This document shows positions 44,536 through 52,905 of a stretch of DNA of 64,000 nt, one piece after another. The number at the start of each line of letters is the position of its first letter. The stretch's first letter is position 1. A program made the position numbers and the translations under genes. This DNA comes from Paradesertivirga superstes (GTDB taxonomy: Bacteria; Bacteroidota; Bacteroidia; Sphingobacteriales; Sphingobacteriaceae), in assembly GCF_037622515.1 (NCBI RefSeq), contig NZ_JBBJCN010000002.1, positions 372,001-436,000 of the forward strand. The letters run 5' to 3'. The notes under the pieces were generated by a model. It worked only from the letters and a program-made list of their open reading frames with translations, was not told the origin of the DNA and ran no database searches.

Positions 44536-45621
44536 ATGATGAATGACGTAAACAGGTCTAAAGACATTTTAAATTTTGAACTTTTCTTTGAAGTATCTAC
44601 CGATCTTCTTTGTATTGCAGGTTTTGATGGGTATTTCAAGAGAATAAATCCAGCGGTTTCTAAACTCCTTGGCTATAGTAATGAGGAATTATACGCAAAA
44701 CCAATTAGTGAATTTATTTATTTTAAAGACAGGCATATTACAGGGGAACATCGTAAAAACCTGTTAAAGGATACTCCCCTAACAAATTTTGAAAACCGGT
44801 ATGTAACAAAATCAGGAGAAATTATTTGGCTCGCCTGGACTTCAATACCGGTATATGAACACCAAGTGGTATATGCCATTGCGAAAAACATAACCCATAA
44901 AAAGAAACTTGAGGAAGATCGCAACCAGGTAATTGAAAATCTCACGACAGTGAATAATGATCTAAAATTGTTAACCTATTCAACTTCCCATGACTTAAGA
45001 ACTCCGGTAAATAATTTGCTCGCGGTATTTGATCTTTTAGACATTTCTAAAATTGAAGATGAAGAAACTCTTGATTTTATTGATATTCTAAAACTTGCTA
45101 CAGAAAGTTTAAAAGACACCTTAAATAATTATGTAGATATTCTGAATCAAAAAAACGAACTGAAGATACAAACGCAGGAGGTGTTTTTGAATGATTCTTT
45201 AAATTCCGTCAGACAATCTTTAAATTCATTATTACACACTTCCAAAGCTTCGATTAGTGCCGATTTTTCAGAAGTTGAAGTAGTTAATTTTAATAAAGCT
45301 TACCTTGAAAGTATTTTTCTTAATCTCATAACTAATTCTATAAAATATGCAAGACCCGGTTATTCACCTGTAATTTCAATCCATTCTAAATGGGTAAACG
45401 GTTGCAGAGAGTTAATTTATATGGATGAAGGTCAAGGGTTTGATATGGAAAAACTAAAAGATAAAATTTTTGGATTAAATCAAAAATTTCACAATCACTC
45501 AGATAGCAAAGGTATTGGCCTTTATTTGGTATACAACCACATTAAAAGTTTAGGTGGCAAAATAAGCATTGAAAGCAGAATAAACGAGGGCGCTAAATTC
45601 ACAATAACATTCAAGGATTAG
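44536..45621 (+). CDS. PAS-domain sensor histidine kinase (cytoplasmic)
   Basis: 361 residues. PAS domain about 15-130 (FEVSTDLLCIAGFDGYFKRINPAVSKLLGYSNEEL ... ENRYVTKSGEIIWLAWTSIPVYEHQVVYAIAKNIT), short linker, HisKA with the phosphorylated His in TYSTSHDLRTPVNNLL, and HATPase about 245-361 (NSIKYARPGYS, MDEGQGFDMEKL, KGIGLYLVYNHI). No membrane helix. The signal for the PAS domain is unknown. No response regulator gene is adjacent, so it is an orphan kinase. Confidence 0.9.
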   Translation: MMNDVNRSKDILNFELFFEVSTDLLCIAGFDGYFKRINPAVSKLLGYSNEELYAKPISEFIYFKDRHITGEHRKNLLKDTPLTNFENRYVTKSGEIIWLAWTSIPVYEHQVVYAIAKNITHKKKLEEDRNQVIENLTTVNNDLKLLTYSTSHDLRTPVNNLLAVFDLLDISKIEDEETLDFIDILKLATESLKDTLNNYVDILNQKNELKIQTQEVFLNDSLNSVRQSLNSLLHTSKASISADFSEVEVVNFNKAYLESIFLNLITNSIKYARPGYSPVISIHSKWVNGCRELIYMDEGQGFDMEKLKDKIFGLNQKFHNHSDSKGIGLYLVYNHIKSLGGKISIESRINEGAKFTITFKD

Positions 45622-45682
45622 AGCAAAAGAAACTTTACCTCCAATTAAATTTAAACGTAAAGCTTATAAATGTAATTTCATA

Positions 45683-45690
45683 TATTTTTG
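45683..45690 (+). promoter_or_regulatory. Bacteroidota -7 element abutting the LacI-family start
   Basis: TATTTTTG matches TAnnTTTG and ends 4 nt before the ATG at 45695. Transcription would start at about the A of the ATG, so the message may be leaderless. Confidence 0.5.
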
Positions 45691-45694
45691 CAGC

Positions 45695-46711
45695 ATGGCT
45701 CAAATAAATCTCAAAAAACTTGCTGAGGAATTGAACTTATCAGTATCAACTATATCTAGAGCGTTAAGCGATAGTCATGAAATAAGTAAGAGCACTAAAC
45801 TGAAGGTTTTATCCCTTGCCGAAAAATTACATTACCAACCCAATCCATATGCGAGAAGTTTAAGAAAGCGGAATAGTAATACAGTAGCCATCATCATTCC
45901 AGAAATTGAGAATAATTTTTTCGCACTAGCGATAAATGGAATCGAAGAAATTGCTCAGCAAAACGGCTTTCACGTATTAATTTATATTACTCATGAAAAC
46001 ATAAGTAAAGAGATTGGATTTGTCACTCATTTATTAAACGGAAGAGTAGATGGTGTTATAATGTCCTTATCTGGTGAAACCGATAACATCAGCCATATTA
46101 ATGAACTTCTTAAAAATGATGTTCCTATAGTTTTTTTCGACAGGATTAGCGAACAGGCAAAAACTGTTAAAGTTACTACCAATGATTATGAAAGTGGCCT
46201 GCTGGCAACCAAACACTTAATTGATAAAGGATGTAAAAGAATTTGCTATCTGGGTTATACAAATTCTCAATCTATAGGAATTCATAGATTGAACGGTTAT
46301 TTAGACGCTCTAAAACAAAACAACATTAGCGTGAATGATGATTATGTTTTAAACTGTTCATCCGAGCATGATTTTAGCTTCGTTAAAATAAAGCAACTGT
46401 TAGAATCGGATAACAAACCGGATGGAATTTTTGCCTCAGTAGAACAGCTCGCGCTAATAAGCTATGAAGTATGTTCCTTTTTAAGCTTAAAAATTCCAGA
46501 AGATATAAAGGTAATAGGCTTTTCGAATTCAAAAATGGCAGCTTTGCTTAATCCTCCTTTAACAGCAATTGTACAACCAGCCTTTGACATTGGAATGGAG
46601 GCCGCAAAAGAATTATTTTCAGTTTTAAATAAGAAAAAGACGACCTCTTTAGAAAATAAAACTATAATCCTTTCCTCTCGCCTCGTAGAACGGAAATCGA
46701 CAGCGTCTTAG
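45695..46711 (+). CDS. LacI-family transcriptional regulator of hexuronate genes
   Basis: 338 residues. The N-terminal HTH is exact: INLKKLAEELNLSVSTISRALSDSHEISKSTKLKVLSLAEKLHYQPNPYARSLRK, including the hinge helix that contacts the minor groove. The periplasmic-binding-protein-like ligand domain follows (VAIIIPEIENNFFALAINGIEEIA to ILSSRLVERKS). It faces uxuA tail-to-tail, and a perfect LacI-type palindrome lies upstream of the SDR/uxuA operon at 48924-48939. A role in controlling that operon in response to a hexuronate is inferred. Confidence 0.9.
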   Translation: MAQINLKKLAEELNLSVSTISRALSDSHEISKSTKLKVLSLAEKLHYQPNPYARSLRKRNSNTVAIIIPEIENNFFALAINGIEEIAQQNGFHVLIYITHENISKEIGFVTHLLNGRVDGVIMSLSGETDNISHINELLKNDVPIVFFDRISEQAKTVKVTTNDYESGLLATKHLIDKGCKRICYLGYTNSQSIGIHRLNGYLDALKQNNISVNDDYVLNCSSEHDFSFVKIKQLLESDNKPDGIFASVEQLALISYEVCSFLSLKIPEDIKVIGFSNSKMAALLNPPLTAIVQPAFDIGMEAAKELFSVLNKKKTTSLENKTIILSSRLVERKSTAS

Positions 46712-46756
46712 TTAGAGACCAAAGCGGTCAAATCAAAATCCCAAATAACTATTTCA

Positions 46757-46791
46757 ATAAAACGGAACTGCATTTCGCAATTCCGTTTTAT
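46757..46791. terminator. Bidirectional terminator between regulator and uxuA
   Basis: Arms ATAAAACGGAA (46757-46767) and TTCCGTTTTAT (46781-46791) form a perfect 11-bp stem with a 13-nt loop. The A- and T-runs inside the arms serve both strands. uxuA ends at 46795. Confidence 0.65.
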
Positions 46792-46794
46792 AAT

Positions 46795-47982
46795 TTATTC
46801 GCCTATGCTTCTCAGAATTCCTAACTCCAGTCCGCGTAATTCCGCCAAACCTCTTAAGCGTCCTATTGCCGAATAACCTGGATTTGTTTTCTTATTCAAG
46901 TCGTCCAGCATTTTATGTCCATGATCCGGACGGAAAGGCATTCTTAAATCTTTGCGGCCTGCCTTCACACGTTTCTTTTGTTCTTCAACCAAAGCTTTCA
47001 TCACAGCATACATATCCACATCACCATCCAAATGATCAGCTTCATGAAAATTCCCTTCAGCATCACGGCGGGTACTTCGCAGGTGAATAAAGTGAATTCT
47101 ATCGCCCAGACGATGAACCATTCCGGCTAAATCATTATCTTCTCTCACTCCGAAAGAACCTGTACAAAAAGTTAATCCATTATTCGGAGATGGAACGGCA
47201 GAATAAAGATCTTTCACATCATCCTCTGTGCTCAATACCCTTGGAAGTCCAAGAATCGGAAACGGCGGATCATCGGGATGGATACAAAGCAAAACTCCTG
47301 CTTGTTCAGCTGCAGGAATAATTTCTTCAACAAAACTAAAAAGGTTTGCTTTAAGTTCTTGCGGACCAATATTGTCGTATTCTGCCAATACTTTTAAAAA
47401 CTCCTCAAGCGTATACCCTTCTTCCGAGCCTGGAAGCCCTGCGATGATATTTCTTACCAGTAATTGCTTATCAGAATCACTAAGGTTTTCTAAATAGTGT
47501 TTAGCTTTTTCCTTCTGCTCTGCAGTATATGAATCTTCTGCACCGGGTCTTTTTAAAATGTACAATTCAAAAGCAGCAAAGGCAGCGGCTTCAAAACGTA
47601 ATGCAGTGGATCCATCCGGCATTCTATATTCTAAGTTCGTACGAGTCCAGTCAAGAACGGGCATGAAATTATAACACACGATATCAATCCCACATGCTCC
47701 TAAGTTAATAAGAGACTCTTTATAATTATCAATATAAAGCTGATAGTCGCCCTTACGCTTTTTAATATCCTCATGAACAGGAACACTTTCCACTACAGAC
47801 CAGGTGAGGCCTGCGGCTTCCACTTCTGCTTTTCGTTTAAGAATCTCTTCTTTTGTCCATACCTGCCCATTTGCTACATGATGCAACGCAGTTACAATTC
47901 CTGTAGCTCCGGCCTGTCTAATATCAGATAATGATACAGGATCTTTCGGACCGTACCATCTCCAGGTTTGTTCTAAACTCAT
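46795..47982 (-). CDS. uxuA: Mannonate dehydratase
   Basis: 395 residues, standard UxuA length. Dehydrates D-mannonate to 2-keto-3-deoxygluconate in glucuronate catabolism. Family stretches: MSLEQTWRWYGPKDPVSLSDIRQAGATGIVTALHH, LLCIHPDDPPFPILGLPRVLSTEDD, FCTGSFGVREDNDL, HFIHLRSTRRDAEGNFHEADHLDGDVDM, and RPDHGHKMLDD; the acid, His and Cys metal ligands lie in these. Second gene of an operon with the SDR (25 bp apart). Glucuronate isomerase (uxaC) and KDG kinase are not in the window. Confidence 0.96.
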   Translation of the reverse strand: MSLEQTWRWYGPKDPVSLSDIRQAGATGIVTALHHVANGQVWTKEEILKRKAEVEAAGLTWSVVESVPVHEDIKKRKGDYQLYIDNYKESLINLGACGIDIVCYNFMPVLDWTRTNLEYRMPDGSTALRFEAAAFAAFELYILKRPGAEDSYTAEQKEKAKHYLENLSDSDKQLLVRNIIAGLPGSEEGYTLEEFLKVLAEYDNIGPQELKANLFSFVEEIIPAAEQAGVLLCIHPDDPPFPILGLPRVLSTEDDVKDLYSAVPSPNNGLTFCTGSFGVREDNDLAGMVHRLGDRIHFIHLRSTRRDAEGNFHEADHLDGDVDMYAVMKALVEEQKKRVKAGRKDLRMPFRPDHGHKMLDDLNKKTNPGYSAIGRLRGLAELRGLELGILRSIGE

Positions 47983-48007
47983 TTTCGTTTATATAAATGA
48001 TAAATAA

Positions 48008-48844
48008 TTAAACTCCACTAAATGCGCTGAATCCACCATCTATTGGTATTACAACGCCGCTAACAAAAGATGATCCTTCACCACACAGCCACAACAAAGT
48101 TCCGGTAAGATCATCAGGGGTACCAAAGCGCGACATCGGTGTATGAGAAATGATCGTATTTCCACGGTCTGTTAAGCTTCCGTCAGCGTTTGTAAGCAAG
48201 GTACGGTTTTGATCTGTCAGAAAAAATCCAGGAGCCAGAGCGTTTACACGGATATTAACTTTAGAAAAATGTACTGCCAGCCATTGAGTAAAATTAGAAA
48301 CGGCCGCTTTAGCTCCGCTGTATGCAGGTATTTTTGTAAGAGGACGAAAAGCATTCATGGAAGAAATATTAATAATGGATCCACCATTGGCAACCATATC
48401 TTTTGCAAAAATCTGGGTAGGTAACAGCGTTCCGATAAAATTAAGATCGAATACAAACTTTATACCTTCCGGATCTAAATCAAAAAAGGTTTTTAGCCCG
48501 GTAGTGTCTTCCATATCTTCTGGAAATAAATGTCCTTTCGACGTGGTACCTAATGGATGATTTCCGCCAGCGCCATTTATCAAAATATCGCATGGACCCA
48601 AAAGTTCCAATACTTTTGTATGAGCTTGCTTTAAACTTTCTGCCTCAAGTACATTACAAGCCAGTCCAATTGCTTCTCCGCCGCCTTGTTTAATTTCGTT
48701 GGCAACTCTTTCAGCGTTTTCGGCTTTTAAATCAAGGACTGCAATTTTGGCTCCGGCCTTTGAAAGAGCCATAGCCATTGTTGAACATAATACCCCACCG
48801 CCTCCGGTGACTACTGCAACCTTTCCTGAAAATTCTAATGACAT
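48008..48844 (-). CDS. SDR-family oxidoreductase, probable D-fructuronate (mannonate) reductase
   Basis: 278 residues. Rossmann SDR: VAVVTGGGGVLCSTMAMALSKAG (cofactor glycine motif), NGAGGNHPLG, catalytic S-x-Y-x3-K in NISSMNAFRPLTKIPAYSGAKAAVSN and the end VSGVVIPIDGGFSAFSG. In Bacteroidota an SDR of this type sits with uxuA and replaces the classical UxuB, reducing fructuronate to mannonate with NAD(P)H (context inference). First gene of the operon, with the LacI-type palindrome 80 bp upstream of its start. Confidence 0.85.
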   Translation of the reverse strand: MSLEFSGKVAVVTGGGGVLCSTMAMALSKAGAKIAVLDLKAENAERVANEIKQGGGEAIGLACNVLEAESLKQAHTKVLELLGPCDILINGAGGNHPLGTTSKGHLFPEDMEDTTGLKTFFDLDPEGIKFVFDLNFIGTLLPTQIFAKDMVANGGSIINISSMNAFRPLTKIPAYSGAKAAVSNFTQWLAVHFSKVNIRVNALAPGFFLTDQNRTLLTNADGSLTDRGNTIISHTPMSRFGTPDDLTGTLLWLCGEGSSFVSGVVIPIDGGFSAFSGV

Positions 48845-49177
48845 AATTTTATAGTTCTAAATTGGATCTTCAACAAAATTGATTAAAAAAAACTTTGATT
48901 TAGATGATTATTTTCGATTTTCTACGAAAACGTTTTCGTGTCAGCAACAAATGAACATCCTAATTTAACTAAACTAAGTTACAGAGCCCAGTTGCCTAAT
49001 TCTTTGGGAATCACAGACCAAATAAATGATTTTTGAAAACAAGCCTCCATTCATGTGGAAAATACAACAGTCAGGGGAAAATATTTTCACCGCGAATAAA
49101 TTAAGTCACGGCAGAATAAAAAATGCTTTATATTAATTTTACTTGATGTATAATTGCCTCCTAATGGGAGAAAAGAG
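48845..49177. other. Divergent intergenic region with LacI operator
   Basis: 333 bp between the SDR and the HipA-like kinase gene. Holds the 16-bp palindrome at 48924-48939. No TAnnTTTG element was found for either gene, although TATAAT occurs at 49149-49154 ahead of the kinase gene. Otherwise nothing recognised. Confidence 0.5.
48924..48939. promoter_or_regulatory. LacI-family operator, perfect 16-bp palindrome
   Basis: ACGAAAACGTTTTCGT is its own reverse complement with the central CG that LacI/GalR regulators bind. It lies 80 bp upstream of the SDR-uxuA operon whose LacI-family gene is encoded beside uxuA. Confidence 0.75.
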
Positions 49178-49975
49178 ATGGACATAAATCTTCCTCAGCT
49201 CAGAACTGTAAATGTTACCCGGTATGTTACTCCTTTGCGTGAAGGAGGGTCAATGCCTGCAATTGCCGAAGCAGATGACGACTTTTTGTATGTAATCAAA
49301 TTTCGCGGAGCCGGACAGGGCCCAAAAGCATTGATCGCAGAGTTAATTGGCGGCGAAATCGCACGTTCAGTTGGTTTAAAAGTTCCTGAGTTAGTGTTTG
49401 CTACTCTTGATGAGGCTTTTGGACGGGCAGAGCCAGATGAAGAGATACAGGATTTGCTTAAGTTCAGCGTTGGATTAAACATTGGATTACATTACCTTTC
49501 GGGAGCTATAACCTTCGACCCGGCCGTAAGTACCCTTTCGCCAACCCTGGCTTCACAAATTGTTTGGCTCGATTGCTTGCTTAATAATATGGATCGAACT
49601 TGCCGTAATACCAATATGCTGATCTGGCACAAAGAATTATGGCTAATTGACCATGGCGCTTCTTTATACTTCCATCACTCCTGGAATAACTGGCAGGAAC
49701 AGGCAGTAAAGCCATTCGCCTTAATAAAGGACCATGTATTGCTGGCGCAGGCATCCGATTTAGATAATGTTAATTTGGAATTCAAAAAAATCCTGACAAA
49801 GGAGCGAATTCGCTCAATTGTATCTTTAATTCCTGATGAATGGTTAACAGATGTCAGCATATTTGGAACAAGCCAACAGCAAAGGGCTGCATATGCCACT
49901 TTTCTTGAAGCCCGGATTAACCATTCCGAAATATTTGTAAAAGAAACTCAATATGCACGAGAAGCACTTATTTGA
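49178..49975 (+). CDS. HipA-like kinase (HipA_2 family)
   Basis: 265 residues from MDINLPQLRTVNVTRY; a GGGAG-AAAAGAG purine stretch stands before this ATG, so the in-frame TTG at 49154 was rejected. Shortened HipA-type kinase fold: ATP lysine in YVIKFRG (K41), GxGxG-like GAGQGPKALIAELIGGEIA, catalytic loop NNMDRTCRNTNML (D139, N144) and metal DHG (D158-H-G). HipA toxins phosphorylate tRNA synthetases; no HipB-type DNA-binding antitoxin is present. The following DUF3037 gene overlaps by 23 bp, the usual partner of this family. Target unknown. Confidence 0.8.
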   Translation: MDINLPQLRTVNVTRYVTPLREGGSMPAIAEADDDFLYVIKFRGAGQGPKALIAELIGGEIARSVGLKVPELVFATLDEAFGRAEPDEEIQDLLKFSVGLNIGLHYLSGAITFDPAVSTLSPTLASQIVWLDCLLNNMDRTCRNTNMLIWHKELWLIDHGASLYFHHSWNNWQEQAVKPFALIKDHVLLAQASDLDNVNLEFKKILTKERIRSIVSLIPDEWLTDVSIFGTSQQQRAAYATFLEARINHSEIFVKETQYAREALI

Positions 49976-50336
49976 ATATGCTGTGGTTCGCGTAGTGCCG
50001 AGGGTAGAACGTGAAGAATTCTTAAATGTAGGAGTTATATTATATTGTCCTAAACAAAAATTTCTGAAATTTAAATTTAACCTGGATGAAGATCGCCTTA
50101 GAGCCTTTTCAGCAGAGATAGATATTCAAGAACTTAAGGAAAACCTGAACGCATTGGGACTGATAAGTATAGGAGACAGTAAAAGCGGGCCCATTGCTAA
50201 ATTAGATCTGGCCTCTCGCTTCCGATGGCTTACCGCAACCCGAAGCACAGTAGTTCAAAGTTCCAAAGTACATCCCGGTTTATGTAATGAAGCGGATAAG
50301 ACACTTGAAAAACTGTATCAAAGTTTAGTCCTTTAA
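49953..50336 (+). CDS. DUF3037 family protein, partner of HipA-like kinase
   Basis: 127 residues, MHEKHLFEYAVVRVVPRVEREEFLNVGVILYCPKQKFLKFKFNLDEDRL, the DUF3037 start, with FLNVGVILYC the most conserved stretch and the C terminus RFRWLTATRSTVVQSSKVHPGLCNEADKTLEKLYQSLV. Overlaps the HipA-like gene by 23 bp, so expression is coupled. DUF3037 genes are usually found behind HipA_2 kinases; a substrate, regulator or antitoxin role is guessed, not shown. Confidence 0.85.
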   Translation: MHEKHLFEYAVVRVVPRVEREEFLNVGVILYCPKQKFLKFKFNLDEDRLRAFSAEIDIQELKENLNALGLISIGDSKSGPIAKLDLASRFRWLTATRSTVVQSSKVHPGLCNEADKTLEKLYQSLVL

Positions 50337-50340
50337 ATTT

Positions 50341-50622
50341 TTAAAACTTCAGGTTGACCTTGATCCATTCACTTACCTCTTCCTGACTTTTCACTTCGGA
50401 GGGTAAACTATCATGGATTAACTTTTCCATTTTATTGCCAGTATGCGAGAATCGATAATCCCATAACAACATTAGTTTATTGATAAGGTAAACCACTTCA
50501 TTCCCCTCTTTAGGATTAAATATAGTAGAATCGGGCTTTCCGGATACTCTTACGTCATTATTTAAAAACGGCGTCCACTGGTAATCTTTATAGATCAGGT
50601 TTTTTGTAGAAAATAATATCAT
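50341..50622 (-). CDS. Hypothetical protein, 93 residues
   Basis: MILFSTKNLIYKDYQWTPFLNNDVRVSGKPDSTIFNPKEGNEVVYLINKLMLLWDYRFSHTGNKM and so on. Soluble, mixed alpha/beta; the long helix EGNEVVYLINKLMLLW and the acidic C-terminal helix (SLPSEVKSQEEVSEWIKVNL) stand out. No family recognised. The stop is 4 bp from the convergent DUF3037 stop. Confidence 0.6.
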   Translation of the reverse strand: MILFSTKNLIYKDYQWTPFLNNDVRVSGKPDSTIFNPKEGNEVVYLINKLMLLWDYRFSHTGNKMEKLIHDSLPSEVKSQEEVSEWIKVNLKF

Positions 50623-50734
50623 GTTCGGCTATTGTCTAAAGGTACGCTATTAAAATCTAGCTAACCGTAATATAAATCATAACCCAGTCTATTCTAAAAA
50701 ATTTATGAAGATTAAGTTATTACAGAGGCATTAT

Positions 50735-51379
50735 TTACTTCAACTCTTTCAATAAAATAGCGTTTATTTCATTGGCATGTGTAAACACACATAAATGCCC
50801 AGCTCCCTCAATGATATACTCTGGCTTAGTCAGTCGTACGGGAAATACTCTGTCTTTAGACCCATGAATTTGAATACTTAACGAACTTGTTTCTTTGTTT
50901 CGCCATCTGCTGATTTTAGAAAAAGCCCAGGTAAGCATCAGAGGATCACTCTGTTGTAAAAAACTAGACACCAACCTTTTACCCTCGATATCCAGAGGAC
51001 CAAAGAACCAATATAAAAAAGAAAGGGTTTGAGTAAGAAACTTATCCGGCAATAGTTTGTACAATCGCATTAATCCGGCCAGTCGGTATAATAAGGGCAA
51101 TTCTCTATTTGAACGTATAGTAGAAAACAAAATAAGCTTATCCGGCTTTACTATTTTACTCATTTCAATTGCCATCATTCCTCCAAAAGAAAGACCCGCT
51201 ATAATAAACGGCTTGCTGACATCTATTTTATCAGCCAAACACTTTGCGTAAAACTCTATAGATTCATTTCCTTTTACAGGGAGCCATTCAATGTGGTACA
51301 TTTCATAACCGGCAGGCAGAACGATTCTTTGAAATGCTCTTCTATCAGCACCTAAGCCACTAACGAAATATATAATCAT
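50735..51379 (-). CDS. Alpha/beta hydrolase fold protein
   Basis: 214 residues. MIIYFVSGLGADRRAFQRIVLP begins the fold, with the nucleophile elbow G-L-S-F-G-G near residue 64 and the late His in IEGAGHLCVFTHANEI. The acid residue is probably in HGSKDRVFPV. Substrate cannot be predicted. The ATG lies 10 bp downstream of the YjbR-like gene in the same direction, so they form a pair. Confidence 0.85.
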   Translation of the reverse strand: MIIYFVSGLGADRRAFQRIVLPAGYEMYHIEWLPVKGNESIEFYAKCLADKIDVSKPFIIAGLSFGGMMAIEMSKIVKPDKLILFSTIRSNRELPLLYRLAGLMRLYKLLPDKFLTQTLSFLYWFFGPLDIEGKRLVSSFLQQSDPLMLTWAFSKISRWRNKETSSLSIQIHGSKDRVFPVRLTKPEYIIEGAGHLCVFTHANEINAILLKELK

Positions 51380-51389
51380 TTTACAAAAA

Positions 51390-51737
51390 TTAGTCTTCGG
51401 CAGCCTTAATATTTAAAGCAAGGTGCTTGGGTGCTACCTCACAATAAGCTGTATTCATAGCATCTAACAGCATCTCTTTATGAACCAAATTAAGGTTTAT
51501 GAGAGTCCAGCCTTGTTTACCCCATTTATTGGGAACAGGAAAAATAATATTACAATTAAAGGCCGAAAAGACATTCTGATCAATTTCAGACAATTTTATA
51601 CAGGCTTCGTTATTTGAAATGTCAAGTGTAGCAAATATTTTTTTTCGAACTCTGAAAGAAGTTTTTTCAAAATGCGGCTGTTCTGTTGATTCAGGAAATG
51701 AGAGAGCTATCTTCCTGAATGTTTCTATATCTATCAT
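51390..51737 (-). CDS. MmcQ/YjbR family protein
   Basis: 115 residues, MIDIETFRKIALSFPESTEQPHFEKTSFRVRKKIFATLD, the MmcQ/YjbR start, followed by the CyaY-like sheet (CIKLSEIDQNVFSA ... KWGKQGWTLINLNLVHKEMLLDAMNTAY). YjbR proteins have a double-wing fold and have been called DNA-binding, but their function is unclear. First gene of a pair with the hydrolase. Confidence 0.88.
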   Translation of the reverse strand: MIDIETFRKIALSFPESTEQPHFEKTSFRVRKKIFATLDISNNEACIKLSEIDQNVFSAFNCNIIFPVPNKWGKQGWTLINLNLVHKEMLLDAMNTAYCEVAPKHLALNIKAAED

Positions 51738-51886
51738 TTTTGTAAACTACCCTATTAATTACAATTTCAAACATGAAAATAAGACAAATCCTCTTTATCG
51801 GAATTAATTTAAGCCGAAACGAAGTGCAATATTAATAAACCCCGCCGCAAAGGAAACTATTATAAATAAAACAATGTTTAAACAAA

Positions 51887-52711
51887 ATGCCACAAAACAC
51901 TTTCCGTACCAGGCTTTATTCGGTAATTTTTCATTCAGACACCCCAGGAGGCAGAAAATTTGATGTTGTGCTGTTGTGGCTGATTTTATTCAGTATTGCT
52001 TCAGTGTTTCTGGAAAGCATTCCTTCTATTAGAAAAGAATACTATCCATTTATTGTTATTTCTGAATGGTTCTTTACAATTTCGTTCACAATTGAGTATA
52101 TACTAAGGGTTTATAGTCACCCCAATCGCTTTAAATATATATTCAGTTTTTATGGGGTAATAGACCTTATGGCCATCCTTCCCGGTTATCTGGGCTTGTT
52201 TATTCCCAATTTACAATATCTTCTTGTAATACGGGCCATGCGATTATTAAGGGTGTTCAGAATATTAAAACTTACCCGGTATCTAAATGAAGGAGATGTT
52301 TTAAAGCTTGCATTGAAAGCCAGCATGTACAAAATCATTGTATTCCTGGCTACAGTTTTAACCCTCGTTATTATAGTTGGAACGTTAATGTATGTTATTG
52401 AAGGAGAAAAAAATGGATTTACCAGTATTCCGGTTTCAATTTATTGGGCTGTTGTGACCATTACAACTGTGGGATATGGTGATATTTCACCAGATACACC
52501 ATTAGGCCAGTTTCTTGCAGGAGTTTTAATGATAATCGGCTATGGTATTATTGCTGTACCTACAGGAATAGTTTCTGCAGAAATGACCAGGGCTACTCAG
52601 TCATCACTTAAACCTTGTCCGGAGTGTGGAACCCTACTCTACCCGACTAATTCGAAATTTTGTTCTAACTGCGGTGCAGAGCAGAAAACTATTAAAATTG
52701 CACCCAAATAA
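51887..52711 (+). CDS. Voltage-gated-like potassium channel with C-terminal zinc ribbon
   Basis: 274 residues. Six membrane helices; S4-like segment LVIRAMRLLRVFRILKLTRYL (about 113-133) with spaced arginines, then the pore and selectivity filter T194-V-G-Y-G-D199 and the last helix GQFLAGVLMIIGYGIIAVPTGIVSAEM. The short cytoplasmic tail carries a zinc ribbon, C244-x2-C247 and C259-x2-C262, not present in classical Kch or KvAP. It probably conducts K+ across the inner membrane. Single gene. Confidence 0.9.
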   Translation: MPQNTFRTRLYSVIFHSDTPGGRKFDVVLLWLILFSIASVFLESIPSIRKEYYPFIVISEWFFTISFTIEYILRVYSHPNRFKYIFSFYGVIDLMAILPGYLGLFIPNLQYLLVIRAMRLLRVFRILKLTRYLNEGDVLKLALKASMYKIIVFLATVLTLVIIVGTLMYVIEGEKNGFTSIPVSIYWAVVTITTVGYGDISPDTPLGQFLAGVLMIIGYGIIAVPTGIVSAEMTRATQSSLKPCPECGTLLYPTNSKFCSNCGAEQKTIKIAPK

Positions 52712-52827
52712 AACCGAATATTGTTAGGTCTATATATCGCAATTGTTCCGGCGAAAATTCCCCGCAAATATTTACCTGCTCAAATCGTCCATTCACCGAA
52801 AACTTTATCCAGTTAACCTAATTACCA

Positions 52828-52858
52828 TTTGAGCCGCTTAATTTCCGAAGTATTTTTG
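52828..52858 (+). promoter_or_regulatory. Complete Bacteroidota promoter (TTTG-N19-TAnnTTTG)
   Basis: TTTG at 52828-52831 and TATTTTTG at 52851-52858 with 19 nt between, the ideal layout. The predicted start near 52864 leaves a leader of about 42 nt to the ATG at 52906. Confidence 0.75.
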
Positions 52859-52905
52859 AGTTAACAAATAAGAAATAAAACATAAATCACTCAAAAACAA
52901 CGGAT

